Assembly (NCBI GenBank): GCA_035691865.1
Contig: DASSIM010000099.1
Location: forward strand, 1-11,797
Origin: Nitrosopolaris sp035691865
GTDB lineage: Archaea; Thermoproteota; Nitrososphaeria; Nitrososphaerales; Nitrososphaeraceae
Direction of reading: 5' to 3'
DNA length: 11,797 nt
Shown: piece after piece, positions 1-6,843 of the stretch
How positions within the stretch are numbered: position 1 is the first letter of the stretch
Layout: each line of letters starts with the position of its first letter
Position numbers and translations under genes: made by a program
Notes under the pieces: generated by a model
Seen by the model: the letters and a program-made list of their open reading frames with translations, nothing else
Told to the model about the DNA's origin: nothing
The model's database searches: none

Positions 1-869
1 TCACCGGCTGCAAAAACTCCTTCTACGCTAGTGAGCGAATTCTGTTTTAGAGCAATATAACCTTTATCATCCAATTCTAATTGTCCTCTGAATACACCTG
101 TGTTTGGGTCGTGGCCTATCGCAACGAATAATCCTCCCGCGTGAATCTTCTGCTCCTTGCCGTTGTAGACGTCTCTGACAAGTATTGATGCAATTTTCTT
201 GTCACCTATGATATCAGAAACTACGCTATTCCATAGAAATTCGATTTTTGGGTTTTCAAACGCCTTGTCCTGAAGAATTTTGCTAGCACGTAACGAATCA
301 CGCCGATGGACTATCTTAATAGATTTTCCAAATTTTGAAAGGAAAGTGGCTTCCTCTAAGGCCGTGTCTCCTCCCCCTACTACCACAATGTCCTCACCTT
401 TGAAGAAAGGACCGTCGCAAGTCGCACAGTATGATACTCCTCTGCCTGCAAACACCTGCTCACCCTTAATTCCTAGCTTACGAGGAGACGCTCCTGTACA
501 AACTAGGACTGCTTCAGATTCAAATATCTCACTACTAGTCGTAATCTTAAAAGGCCTCCGCTTAAAGTCAACCTGAATAACCTCGTCATCGACCGCGAGG
601 GTTCCAAATCGTTCTGCCTGTTGTCGCATGTTCATCATAAGTTCTGGTCCAAATATTCCGTTTGGGAATCCCGGATAGTTTTCTACCTCGCTAGTAGTCA
701 TCAGCTGGCCGCCAGGCAATGTACCAGTCACGAGAAGTGTCTTGAGTCTTGCGCGCGAAGTGTAAATACCAGCCGTATACCCTGCCGGGCCCGACCCGAC
801 GATTATTACATCATAAAGGCTTACTTTGCCTGAATTAACGGATTCTTCTCTAGTATCCGTCTTGGACAT
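1..869 (-). CDS. trxB: Thioredoxin reductase, 3' end cut by window edge
   Basis: FAD/NADPH-dependent thioredoxin reductase, a cytosolic enzyme that passes electrons from NADPH to thioredoxin. The 289 codons visible from the ATG at 869 hold the whole order of domains: FAD-binding GSGPAG at residues 25-30, PGGQLMTT around 52-59, the redox-active CATC (Cys148, Cys151), the NADPH-binding GGGDTA at 165-170 followed by HRRDSLRA at 188-195, and the start of the C-terminal FAD motif (VEGVFAAG, 282-289) right at the edge. Family members run to about 310-330 residues, so only a few dozen are missing. The start follows a short non-conserved leader of about 18 residues before the beta-strand YDVIIVG; an AT-rich box lies at 901-910. 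The gene stands alone, with no thioredoxin gene next to it in the visible part. Family assignment is secure. Confidence 0.96.
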   Translation of the reverse strand, partial: MSKTDTREESVNSGKVSLYDVIIVGSGPAGYTAGIYTSRARLKTLLVTGTLPGGQLMTTSEVENYPGFPNGIFGPELMMNMRQQAERFGTLAVDDEVIQVDFKRRPFKITTSSEIFESEAVLVCTGASPRKLGIKGEQVFAGRGVSYCATCDGPFFKGEDIVVVGGGDTALEEATFLSKFGKSIKIVHRRDSLRASKILQDKAFENPKIEFLWNSVVSDIIGDKKIASILVRDVYNGKEQKIHAGGLFVAIGHDPNTGVFRGQLELDDKGYIALKQNSLTSVEGVFAAG

Positions 870-900
870 ATATTAGTACAGAGTAAAAACATGAATGCCC

Positions 901-910
901 TTTAATAGTT
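901..910 (-). promoter_or_regulatory. TATA-like box of trxB
   Basis: On the minus strand this reads AACTATTAAA, centred about 36 bp before the trxB ATG. It would give a leader of about 10 nt if transcription starts 26 bp downstream. This is a motif match by eye only. Confidence 0.4.
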
Positions 911-1200
911 TGTTCGGAACTGAAGCTTTTCTGTACTTATGTTCAATAACTTCTAATCTAATTTCTCAGACAAGCCGAGAGGTCAATTTTTATCCACGAG
1001 CAAGGTTTCTTTCTGTCTTGCAATGGAGCCATAGTCTTGAGAAAAGACTTTGATAGTGTAACAGAATGTTGCGATGTTTTTTGCATAATTTTTTTTCTTT
1101 ATATGGGTGTGCAACAAGTCACACTGCCAATGTGCATTGTACAGTCTACAATTCTTGCTATGGCAAATAGATATCCGTCAGTGATAAAGAAAAATAGCGC
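911..1200. other. Intergenic stretch with no supported gene
   Basis: No convincing coding sequence was seen on either strand here. A small hairpin sits at 1033-1049 (AGTCTT, 5-nt loop, AAGACT), with T-runs at 1076-1082 and 1089-1096. A TATA-like CTTTATATGG around 1097-1106 points rightwards, but only a 14-codon ORF (ATG at 1160) follows it. The stretch may be plain spacer. Confidence 0.5.
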
Positions 1201-1240
1201 TTGAAGAATATACCCGATTGCGACTGAATTTATTCTTGAA
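1201..1240 (-). terminator. Inverted repeat followed by T-rich tract, possible terminator
   Basis: TTGAAGAATA (1201-1210) and TATTCTTGAA (1231-1240) form 10-bp arms with one mismatch, 20 bp apart. Read on the minus strand, the structure begins 3 bp after the stop codon at 1244-1246. It is followed by GCGCTATTTTTCTTT, which resembles a terminator and hints that the adjacent ORF was once a transcribed gene. Confidence 0.35.
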
Positions 1241-1243
1241 TCG

Positions 1244-1706
1244 TTATAGCTGACGAATTCTTTTACACATTGACGCCCAGGTGATTTTTTCTTTAGAGTG
1301 CATCATCTCAAACGGAATCTCCGATAGATAGAATTCTTTGTTCTTAGCGGGCGCCTCGACTATGCCCGTAGCTGAGATTATCGACGGAATTCTACAAATG
1401 ACGGCGCGAGCATGATATCGCCCAATCTTCCTCACTGGATGTTCACGCTAGGCGTGGATCAAATACGATGTGAGCAAGCTCTGTGGAGCTCTCCCCAGAA
1501 GGCATTAAAGCTCTAAAGGGTCATTGTAACATCAAGCCGTCGTAATGTACAAAGGGGGTGGGCCTTAGCGAGGCATTTAGAATGAGACCCTCCTCATACA
1601 TAATTTCGTGAACAGTTGACAGCTCTTTTCGCCTCTCTTGATCGCAATAAGGGGATCTTATGTACGAGATCCATATTGAGGCTAGCATTCCTGCTATCAC
1701 AGCCAA
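1244..1706 (-). pseudogene. Possible broken gene of unknown function
   Basis: Three minus-strand pieces line up in order and could be one decayed reading frame of about 150 codons. The first, from a TTG at 1706, opens with a hydrophobic stretch (AVIAGMLASIWISYI) and reaches a TGA at 1521-1523. The same frame then stays open through PFRALMPSGESSTEL and HIVFDPRLA to a TGA at 1443-1445. After a one-frame shift near 1446, the reading continues through RKIGRYHARAVICRIPS and KITWASMCKRIR to the stop at 1244. The last piece has normal-looking codon use and is followed by a terminator-like repeat. I do not recognise the family. The alternatives are two unrelated small ORFs (1244-1435 with a GTG start, 1521-1706 with a TTG start) or chance. 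Joining the pieces is inference. Confidence 0.3.
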
Positions 1707-1904
1707 AGGCTGCTAGTTTTCACAGTCTCTTTGCAGGAAGGGAGGTCTTAAATCAATCTCACAAGGTGGGAAAAAGTAGCTAGCTCATCTGACACCCGAG
1801 AAAGGTCCAGTTGGGTCGTCGATGGGTCGCAATAGATATGGATATATCGAAACATCAAGAGACTTCCAACTACAGTTGCAGATGGCCTAGTCTATGTGCC
1901 CGTC

Positions 1905-2717
1905 CTACTTTATCTTCAGCTTAGGAGAACCCGGCATTTCTTTTAGTTTGCCCATGGCAATTTCTGCTGCTCTTTTGCCTGACAATAGCATGGACCCGAA
2001 GGTCGGACCCATGCGTGGCAGGCCATGTGTCTCTGTGACTGACATTCCGCTTGCGATTAAGCCGGGAAAAACCTCGTCTGTGTAATTCACCACTGCATCC
2101 TCGCTTCCTTCAACCCACATCGGATCCATACCCTTCCACTTTACATATCCACGGTCCATTAAGCGCTTAACAGCCACCGAATCATGCCCCGATGCATCGA
2201 TAACAATCTTGCATTCTAGGCCTATCGGATCAACACAAGTAATATTCCTAGGTAGAGCAGAGACCGGCATCCAGTTAACGACTACGCCGCATACTCGTTT
2301 GTTCTTCATTACAAGGTCGTCGAACTTTGTTAACTGCAGGAATCGCACCCCAGCATCACACGCAGCAGCTACAAGCTTTGAACACGCATGAGGCCCCCAA
2401 GTAGCAAATAGCCCCTCATGAATTCTGCGATATGGAACTCCTATTTCATCCCATACTTTTTGTGCCGGAGCCCTAACCGTTACTGGATTCATCATATATC
2501 CACCGACCCAGTAACCACCACCGAGGTAGTTATTCTGTTCAATGACCAGCGTTCTAGCACCCATCCTTCCGAGCTCTCTGCTAGCCGTCAAACCCGCAGG
2601 TCCAGCCCCGATGACTATTACGTCACAATTTGCATATTCATCGATCGTTTCATTAAACATCATTGATATTGTCCTAGTTATTTCTGTCTCCGTCACGTCT
2701 GCGAAGATCTTTGCCAT
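1905..2717 (-). CDS. thi4: Thiazole synthase Thi4 (ribulose/ADP-thiazole type), Cys active-site form
   Basis: Makes the ADP-thiazole precursor of thiamine from NAD and glycine, with sulfur either from its own cysteine (yeast, Haloferax) or from sulfide (Methanocaldococcus, His form). The 270-residue protein starts MAKIFADVTE, the usual archaeal N-terminus. It carries the NAD-binding GAGPAG at 37-42, the acidic end of the second strand (IEQ, 59-61), GGGYWVGG at 66-73, DASGHD at 174-179 and the C-terminal GPTFGSMLLSG at 237-247. The residue before VDP, where the sulfur donor sits in yeast Thi4 and where the methanogen enzyme has His, is Cys161. The reading frame is open further upstream to 2849, but those 44 residues lack family similarity, and a TATA-like box at 2741-2750 lies inside them. 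It stands alone; no TPP riboswitch-like sequence was seen upstream. Confidence 0.95.
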   Translation of the reverse strand: MAKIFADVTETEITRTISMMFNETIDEYANCDVIVIGAGPAGLTASRELGRMGARTLVIEQNNYLGGGYWVGGYMMNPVTVRAPAQKVWDEIGVPYRRIHEGLFATWGPHACSKLVAAACDAGVRFLQLTKFDDLVMKNKRVCGVVVNWMPVSALPRNITCVDPIGLECKIVIDASGHDSVAVKRLMDRGYVKWKGMDPMWVEGSEDAVVNYTDEVFPGLIASGMSVTETHGLPRMGPTFGSMLLSGKRAAEIAMGKLKEMPGSPKLKIK

Positions 2718-2740
2718 GAACCAATGTTTCTTGAAACGTA

Positions 2741-2750
2741 TTAATAATTT
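2741..2750 (-). promoter_or_regulatory. TATA-like box of thi4
   Basis: Minus-strand AAATTATTAA centred about 28 bp before the thi4 ATG at 2717, which predicts an essentially leaderless mRNA. It argues against the longer upstream start at 2849, because the box would then lie inside the coding region. Confidence 0.5.
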
Positions 2751-2940
2751 TTCTACTTCTGTTTGCAGGAAATAGAGACCGTGCTCTTGTATAATCAAGA
2801 TCTCCTGTGCTATTATGTACGTCTTAGACCTAAATCCCGTAAGAAGCATTAAGAAGCGTACAATTACGTCATAAGATTGGGAATACTATGAAGAAGTGAA
2901 GTTGTCTAACTTTCATTAATAAAATATATAGTGCACCTGG

Positions 2941-2957
2941 CATGATAGCAAATCATG
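2941..2957 (-). terminator. Hairpin over the ino1 stop codon, weak terminator candidate
   Basis: CATGAT (2941-2946), loop AGCAA and ATCATG (2952-2957) form a 6-bp stem spanning the ino1 stop. On the minus strand a T-rich run (TATATATTTTATTAA, about 2920-2935) follows roughly 10 nt later and could end transcription. The same AT-rich run could instead be a promoter for a long thi4 leader. Confidence 0.3.
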
Positions 2958-3990
2958 TAAAGGCCTCAACGAAATTTCTGTAAGAATCTCGAATCTTGAA
3001 CTTAACTGGTGGATCTTTGAACCCGTATCCACAAATTAGCTCGCTGCCGTTTTTCACCCTGCAATTATGGTGCGCATGTACGGCTCTTACCACGTCCATT
3101 ATAACATTTCCGGCATTTGCTCCATCGCTTGTCTGCAACATCATATCGACAAAGATATTACTGCCCAGAAAGCCTTTGCTGGATATCCAATAGTAGCTGT
3201 TCCTCGAATCCCGGAGAAAATCGGTATATTCTGTAGTGCCTGCCACAGATTCAAAATTGTAAGGCGCCTCAATGGCTATACTCCTAGTTTTGATCTTCCG
3301 CTTGGCCATTTTCGTTCTCTCAAGCATGGTGTTTTGAGTGTCCGTATTACCACCCACATCAAGTTGGTAACTCTTTCTCACCAGTGCACCCCTTTCCACT
3401 AGGAAGTCTATGATCCCCTTGTGCAGAGCGGTTCCTCCCATCTGACTCAACAGATCGTCTCCCACTAATGGAATTTTCTTTTCCCTAAATTTCTTTGAAA
3501 AAGCATTATTTCCTGCAATTTTTGTCGGGGTTGCGTTAATAAAAGGTAAACCTGCATCGTGCGAAGCGTCTGCATAATCCGTTGCCGTTCTATCTAACCC
3601 AGAAGAAATAAGATTTACAACGACATTTGTTTCTGAAGCCCCCAACATTTCGGCAAATTCTTTATGTGAGCAGGTTATCGTATTTTCCGACTTAAAAGGA
3701 AAAGGCGGCTCATCTGAGAGCATTCCTGGTTGTATGTTAATGCTCGAGCCTCTGACACTATGATATGCCTTATGCCGATTGTTAACAATATCGTTAAGAT
3801 CCTTACCAACTTTGTTGGGATCGATATCGAATGCTGCTACGACCTTCACGTCCGAAGGTTTGAGTCCGCCAATCTTTTTGTGCCACAAACCGTTCGTGTT
3901 GTTGTGCTTTGCGTAATAATCGAGTCCTTGAACAAATATACTACTTGCGTTGCCAACTCCTATTAAAGCCGCTCTTACCTTACTGATCAT
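2953..3990 (-). CDS. ino1: Myo-inositol-1-phosphate synthase
   Basis: NAD-dependent conversion of glucose 6-phosphate to inositol phosphate, the entry step to inositol lipids (archaetidylinositol-type headgroups) and inositol solutes. The protein has 345 residues, the size of the short archaeal/actinobacterial form. Visible motifs are the Rossmann GVGN at 11-14 with VQG at 20-22, AAFDIDPNKVG at 52-62, NATPTKIAGN at 152-161, LVGDDLLSQMGGT at 175-187, LDVGGNTDTQNT at 210-221 and VVRAVHAHHN at 300-309. The VGDD and GGNTD blocks surround the active site in the family. The ATG start gives a standard N-terminus just ahead of the Rossmann fold. It is divergent from the mrp gene across a 339-bp spacer and in the same direction as thi4, 235 bp away, without signs of a shared operon. 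Confidence 0.95.
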   Translation of the reverse strand: MISKVRAALIGVGNASSIFVQGLDYYAKHNNTNGLWHKKIGGLKPSDVKVVAAFDIDPNKVGKDLNDIVNNRHKAYHSVRGSSINIQPGMLSDEPPFPFKSENTITCSHKEFAEMLGASETNVVVNLISSGLDRTATDYADASHDAGLPFINATPTKIAGNNAFSKKFREKKIPLVGDDLLSQMGGTALHKGIIDFLVERGALVRKSYQLDVGGNTDTQNTMLERTKMAKRKIKTRSIAIEAPYNFESVAGTTEYTDFLRDSRNSYYWISSKGFLGSNIFVDMMLQTSDGANAGNVIMDVVRAVHAHHNCRVKNGSELICGYGFKDPPVKFKIRDSYRNFVEAFT

Positions 3991-4000
3991 ACTGAGTACG

Positions 4001-4010
4001 TTTTAAAATT
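4001..4010 (-). promoter_or_regulatory. TATA-like box of ino1
   Basis: TTTTAAAATT, itself palindromic, lies 11-20 bp before the ino1 ATG. That is a little close for a leaderless start, so either transcription begins near the codon or the true box is elsewhere. Motif match only. Confidence 0.35.
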
Positions 4011-4292
4011 CAAAGATGATTTAACTTTTTGGAGTTCATAGAGAAGCAGAATCGCACAATTTGATCTGGTGTTCCAGACAGGGCCATTAGCTGTCCAAGA
4101 CTCAAATCCGCATTATTTTGAGCTTGTCAGAAGCCAAATAATGAGTTCGAGATGAATCTAACACGTAACTAGATTCTCGTTAGTGTCCATTAACTGCGGT
4201 AGTTGTCTCAGTTCTTCCATCGCTTTGCTTATTTAAGTTTGAATTGTCTCAATCTCCTTAATTTATTCACCGACTAGGCCTCGAATGTATCA
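4011..4292. other. Divergent spacer between ino1 and mrp
   Basis: No gene was seen. The stretch holds two inverted repeats: CTCAAA/TTTGAG (4101-4122, 10-nt gap) and a perfect 7-bp pair GAATCTA/TAGATTC at 4154-4176 with a 9-nt gap. A second TATA-like TTAATTTA at 4258-4265 would suit an upstream mrp start at 4285. Confidence 0.5.
4154..4176. repeat. 7-bp inverted repeat, possible operator
   Basis: GAATCTA (4154-4160) and TAGATTC (4170-4176) are perfect arms 9 nt apart. Allowing a 3-nt bulge, outer bases CGAG and CTCG also pair. It lies in the shared upstream region of ino1 and mrp, about 165 bp and 155 bp from the two starts. The function is inference. Confidence 0.3.
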
Positions 4293-4300
4293 TTTAAATA
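4293..4300 (+). promoter_or_regulatory. TATA-like box of mrp
   Basis: TTTAAATA is centred about 33 bp before the ATG at 4330, placing transcription start close to that codon. This is one reason for choosing 4330 over the in-frame ATG at 4285, which lies upstream of the box. Confidence 0.45.
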
Positions 4301-4329
4301 CAGTACCAACGAATTCGCATTATCCCAAC

Positions 4330-5466
4330 ATGATTACCGTTGACCAAGTACTGTCTTCTTTGAAGAAAGTTGTAGATCCAGAGTTGCATAAAGATATTGT
4401 ATCGATGGGGATGATTAAAGATCTGGTGATTAATGACGGAAAGGTGGCGTTTACCCTGCAGCTCACGACTCCCGCCTGCCCCTTTAATAGCGAAATAGAG
4501 CAGGACGTTAGGAACGCTATTGCGAGCATAGGTGTGACAGACATGAGCCTGAAGGTTACGGCCCGTGTCATGGAGGGCCGCGCCATTTCTATGGATGAAA
4601 TACTGCCCGGTGTTAAGAATATAATAGCTGTCGCTAGTGGCAAGGGAGGAGTCGGGAAGACCACTGTCTCTGTAAACCTGGCATTAACACTGGCAAAGAC
4701 CGGCGCAAAAGTGGGGTTACTGGATGCTGATGTTTATGGCCCTAGCGTGCCGCTGATGCTTGGTCTCACGCAAACCCCTGAAGTTACGAATAACAAGATT
4801 CAACCGATTATTTCAGATGGGGTCAAGGTAATATCAATGGGTTTTTTCTATGAGCAGTCTCAGCAGGCCGGGATATACAGGGGCCCAATAGTCTCAGGCA
4901 TTGTCAAACAATTCTTGACTGACGTAAACTGGGGTGATCTCGACTATTTGATAATTGACTTGCCACCCGGCACTGGTGACGCGCCTCTAACGATGGCACA
5001 GACAATTCCAATAACAGGGATACTTATCGTAACTACTCCCCAGGAAGTTGCCATGAATGTCGCGGTGAAGGCCATAGGCATGTTTAACAAACTGAATGTC
5101 CCTATCGTAGGAGTAATTGAGAACATGAGCCACCTCCAATGCCCTCACTGCGAAGAATGGATCCATATCTTTGGCAAAGGAGGCGGTCAGAGGGTCAGCG
5201 AGAAATTCAACATCCCTTTCCTGGGGGAAATACCACTTCACCCGCAGATTATGGAAGGAAGCGATACAGGCAAACCAGTAATTCTGTCAGAACCTGGTTC
5301 GATTCAGGCTAATGCGTTTAACAATGTTGCCAAAACTGTAGCGGGGAGAATTAGTGTTATTGCGGCTGAGTTGAAGACTTCTGAAGAGGCTGATGCTAAG
5401 GCTGAAGGACGCGGTCCAAACGATACGGTGAGTCAGACGGAACCTCATAATGTTCCTCAGTCCTGA
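4330..5466 (+). CDS. mrp: Mrp/NBP35-family P-loop ATPase, Fe-S cluster carrier
   Basis: Soluble ATPase of the Mrp/ApbC/NBP35 group that binds and hands on iron-sulfur clusters. The 378 residues show an N-terminal MIP18/DUF59 domain (1 to about 80, with DPELHKDIVSMGMI near 17-29 and Cys50 in TTPACP) and then the ATPase. Motifs are deviant Walker A SGKGGVGKTT at 103-112, switch I LDADVYGPSVP at 131-141, and Walker B IIDLPPGTGD at 208-217. ENMSHLQCPHC at 264-274 holds the paired cysteines 271 and 274 that carry the cluster. A charged tail after 350 is variable in the family. An in-frame ATG at 4285 would add 15 residues (MYHLNTVPTN and so on) not expected from homologues. Its 3' end overlaps the next gene by 17 bp, so the two are probably co-transcribed and translationally coupled. 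Confidence 0.94.
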   Translation: MITVDQVLSSLKKVVDPELHKDIVSMGMIKDLVINDGKVAFTLQLTTPACPFNSEIEQDVRNAIASIGVTDMSLKVTARVMEGRAISMDEILPGVKNIIAVASGKGGVGKTTVSVNLALTLAKTGAKVGLLDADVYGPSVPLMLGLTQTPEVTNNKIQPIISDGVKVISMGFFYEQSQQAGIYRGPIVSGIVKQFLTDVNWGDLDYLIIDLPPGTGDAPLTMAQTIPITGILIVTTPQEVAMNVAVKAIGMFNKLNVPIVGVIENMSHLQCPHCEEWIHIFGKGGGQRVSEKFNIPFLGEIPLHPQIMEGSDTGKPVILSEPGSIQANAFNNVAKTVAGRISVIAAELKTSEEADAKAEGRGPNDTVSQTEPHNVPQS

Positions 5467-6004
5467 AAAACTTCGTATTCTAAAAAAACCGTTTGGCTTA
5501 CTTGTTGAGAACGAAAGTCTCAACAAGGTAAAGTTGTACAGTTCGGTAGAAAATGCGAAAATGATTGTTTCGGTTGGTGATGCTACAACTGATCGTGTGG
5601 CTTTATACGGGATCGTTCCAAGCGTATCCGTTGTAGATGGCAAAGAGAGACGAGTACAGCGCAGAACTGCTGGAGGTGACTCGCTTTCACAAAGTCAGGT
5701 ATTGCAATTCAAATGTTCGAATCCTGCCGGGACTATTTCAAAAGGAGCAGTTCAAGTGTTACGAGATGCCATAAAAGCGAGTAGTACTAATCCGGTAAGA
5801 GTTATTGTTGAGGGCGAGGAGGATCTTCTGGCTTTGCCAATTTTTCTACTGCTACCATATGGCTCAATCGTTCTGTACGGACAGCCATTCAAAGGAATTG
5901 TCATCGTTGAAATCGATTCTGAGACCCGTACAAGGGCCAAAGACTTAATGGAGAGTTTAGGAATTGACTGGATAGGGGGATATGATGACGCGGTGGCTGA
6001 ATGA
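5450..6004 (+). CDS. GTP-dependent dephospho-CoA kinase (DUF359)
   Basis: Archaeal enzyme for the last step of coenzyme A synthesis, phosphorylating dephospho-CoA with GTP; it is unrelated to bacterial CoaE. The 184-residue protein has the family blocks in order: KPFG at 13-16, VGDATT at 42-47, VDGKERR at 62-68, NPAGTI at 91-96, EGEEDLLALP at 121-130 and VLYGQP at 141-146. The acidic clusters GDATT, VD and GEED match the conserved acidic positions of the family. The ATG at 5450 lies inside the last codons of mrp in another frame and no clear Shine-Dalgarno precedes it, so translation may depend on ribosomes finishing mrp. The length is normal. After the stop there is only a 145-bp convergent spacer. 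Confidence 0.92.
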   Translation: MFLSPEKLRILKKPFGLLVENESLNKVKLYSSVENAKMIVSVGDATTDRVALYGIVPSVSVVDGKERRVQRRTAGGDSLSQSQVLQFKCSNPAGTISKGAVQVLRDAIKASSTNPVRVIVEGEEDLLALPIFLLLPYGSIVLYGQPFKGIVIVEIDSETRTRAKDLMESLGIDWIGGYDDAVAE

Positions 6005-6114
6005 TTTTCAATCTGAAAAGGTGAGTAAAGATACCACTTTCTGACCCCTAAGAATCCAGCCCGGAGCATTCCTTTTACTTAACTCGTGGTTTCTGTAGTT
6101 TCATGACCATTTAG

Positions 6115-6128
6115 TTTAGGAGCCTAAA
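6115..6128. repeat. Short inverted repeat in convergent spacer
   Basis: TTTAGG and CCTAAA flank AG between two converging gene ends. It could be a bidirectional stop structure, but there is no T-run beside it. Confidence 0.2.
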
Positions 6129-6149
6129 TTTCTAGTGGATTTCAGACGG

Positions 6150-6308
6150 TTATTCGTCACAACCACACCCGTCACTTTGATGCTCATAACCCCTGAGATT
6201 ATATTTACTGCTACATTGGTAGCAGATGCTCTTATTCTCATCTATCGTGGCACTGCAAAAAGCACAAATTTTATGATCCGTCTGAAGATTCTTCGGCGTT
6301 GGCTCCAT
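6150..6308 (-). CDS. Small zinc-ribbon protein
   Basis: A 52-residue protein of unknown role. It has a paired CxxC ribbon, Cys15-x2-Cys18 and Cys29-x2-Cys32 (CAFC and CYQC), which should bind one zinc. A short tail ends DGCGCDE with two more cysteines (48, 50). Such tiny ribbons are common in archaea as partners in transcription, translation or protein complexes, but the sequence does not tell which. I chose the ATG at 6308 over an upstream TTG at 6365 because a TATA-like run lies at 6331-6342, at leaderless spacing, and because the upstream residues look non-conserved. It is convergent with the kinase gene and downstream of the 86-aa gene, separated from it by terminator-like T-tracts. Confidence 0.6.
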   Translation of the reverse strand: MEPTPKNLQTDHKICAFCSATIDENKSICYQCSSKYNLRGYEHQSDGCGCDE

Positions 6309-6330
6309 GCTATTGTTGTGGCGTCGGGTA

Positions 6331-6342
6331 ATAATAATAAAG
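6331..6342 (-). promoter_or_regulatory. TATA-like run before the zinc-ribbon gene
   Basis: The minus strand reads CTTTATTATTAT, centred about 28 bp before the ATG at 6308. It supports the shorter start of this gene. Confidence 0.4.
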
Positions 6343-6474
6343 ATTATCTTGCCAAACTGTGGCAACTACAGATGCACTTTGTCATTTTAATATCAAAAGA
6401 ACAATCATGATCTTGTCGACTTCTGTCATCCACTGGCCAATCTCCAGGGCAATCACCATGTCGGCCTCGTTTAC

Positions 6475-6539
6475 AAAAAAAGGTTAAAGTCATGTGCCGA
6501 ACAAAAAAAGTGACTGATCAGAATTTTAATGTTTTCTGA
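6475..6539 (-). terminator. Hairpin and two T7 tracts after the 86-aa gene
   Basis: On the minus strand, 11 bp after the stop at 6550, TCAGAA and TTCTGA (arms at 6534-6539 and 6518-6523, 10-nt loop) form a stem. It is followed by a T7 tract (6503-6509) and a second T7 tract (6475-6481). Archaeal RNA polymerase stops at T-runs, so this is a good candidate double terminator. Confidence 0.55.
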
Positions 6540-6549
6540 ATGGGCTATC

Positions 6550-6810
6550 TCAAAGGTCAATATTGAAAAGCTGAGGCGCATAGATCGAACCCTCCCTGAC
6601 TCGCTTCACTCTCGCAACAGATAGATAATGTGGCCAGATAGTCACCAAAATCGAACCTTCGGGCACGCCTTCAGGTAGTCCAATGATGACGACATCGTTT
6701 TCATTAACACCAAATTCTTCCAATTTTTGTTTACTAGCCTTAATGATATCTTCGGACATACCGCTGCTGTAAACATAAACTTTGTCAACGTAGTCGATTC
6801 TATCTACCAT
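6550..6810 (-). CDS. Uncharacterised 86-aa protein
   Basis: I do not recognise the family. The protein begins MVDRIDYVDKVYVYSSG, continues with a likely amphipathic helix (EDIIKASKQKLEEFG, about residues 20-34), then a turn-rich part NENDVVIIGLPEGVPEGS and strands ILVTIWPHYLSVARVKRV. It is soluble, with no cysteines, signal peptide or membrane segment. The alternating strand/helix pattern suggests a small alpha/beta fold. The amino-acid composition is normal for a real protein. Support for expression comes from an ATG start with an AT-rich stretch (minus strand CATTTTTGTA, 6834-6843) at leaderless distance, and a hairpin plus T-tracts just after the stop. Its own terminator suggests a single-gene unit. 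Confidence 0.7.
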   Translation of the reverse strand: MVDRIDYVDKVYVYSSGMSEDIIKASKQKLEEFGVNENDVVIIGLPEGVPEGSILVTIWPHYLSVARVKRVREGSIYAPQLFNIDL

Positions 6811-6843
6811 CTATTGATAGGGATAGAACGCCGTACAAAAATG

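Noticed and set aside
2718..2849. N-terminal extension of thi4 by 44 residues from an upstream ATG
   Set aside because: Family proteins start at MAKIFADVTE, the extra residues look random, and the TATA-like box would lie inside the coding region.
2718..2952. TPP riboswitch upstream of thi4
   Set aside because: I looked for the conserved CTGAGA and downstream TPP-binding elements on the minus strand and found none.
4285..4329. Longer mrp start adding 15 residues
   Set aside because: The residues do not resemble the DUF59 N-terminus, and a TATA-like box (4293-4300) lies inside this segment. A weaker box at 4258-4265 keeps it possible but less likely.
4320..4664. 114-codon minus-strand ORF inside mrp, and similar antisense ORFs at 4944-5241, 5287-5643 and 5752-6069
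   Set aside because: They lie opposite well-identified genes and have no protein-like features of their own.
5292..5302. GGTTCGATTCA, like a tRNA T-arm
   Set aside because: It lies inside mrp coding sequence and no cloverleaf surrounds it; other TTCGA strings in the window also fail this test.
5982..6016. Box C/D sRNA look-alike (ATGATGA, CTGA, ATGATTT, CTGA) over the end of the kinase gene
   Set aside because: The spacing between C and D' is 8 nt, short of the usual 11-12, and the C' box is degenerate. It is probably chance within coding sequence.
6135..6410. 91-codon plus-strand ORF opposite the zinc-ribbon gene
   Set aside because: The opposite strand carries a clear paired CxxC motif and a better promoter; this frame is its shadow.
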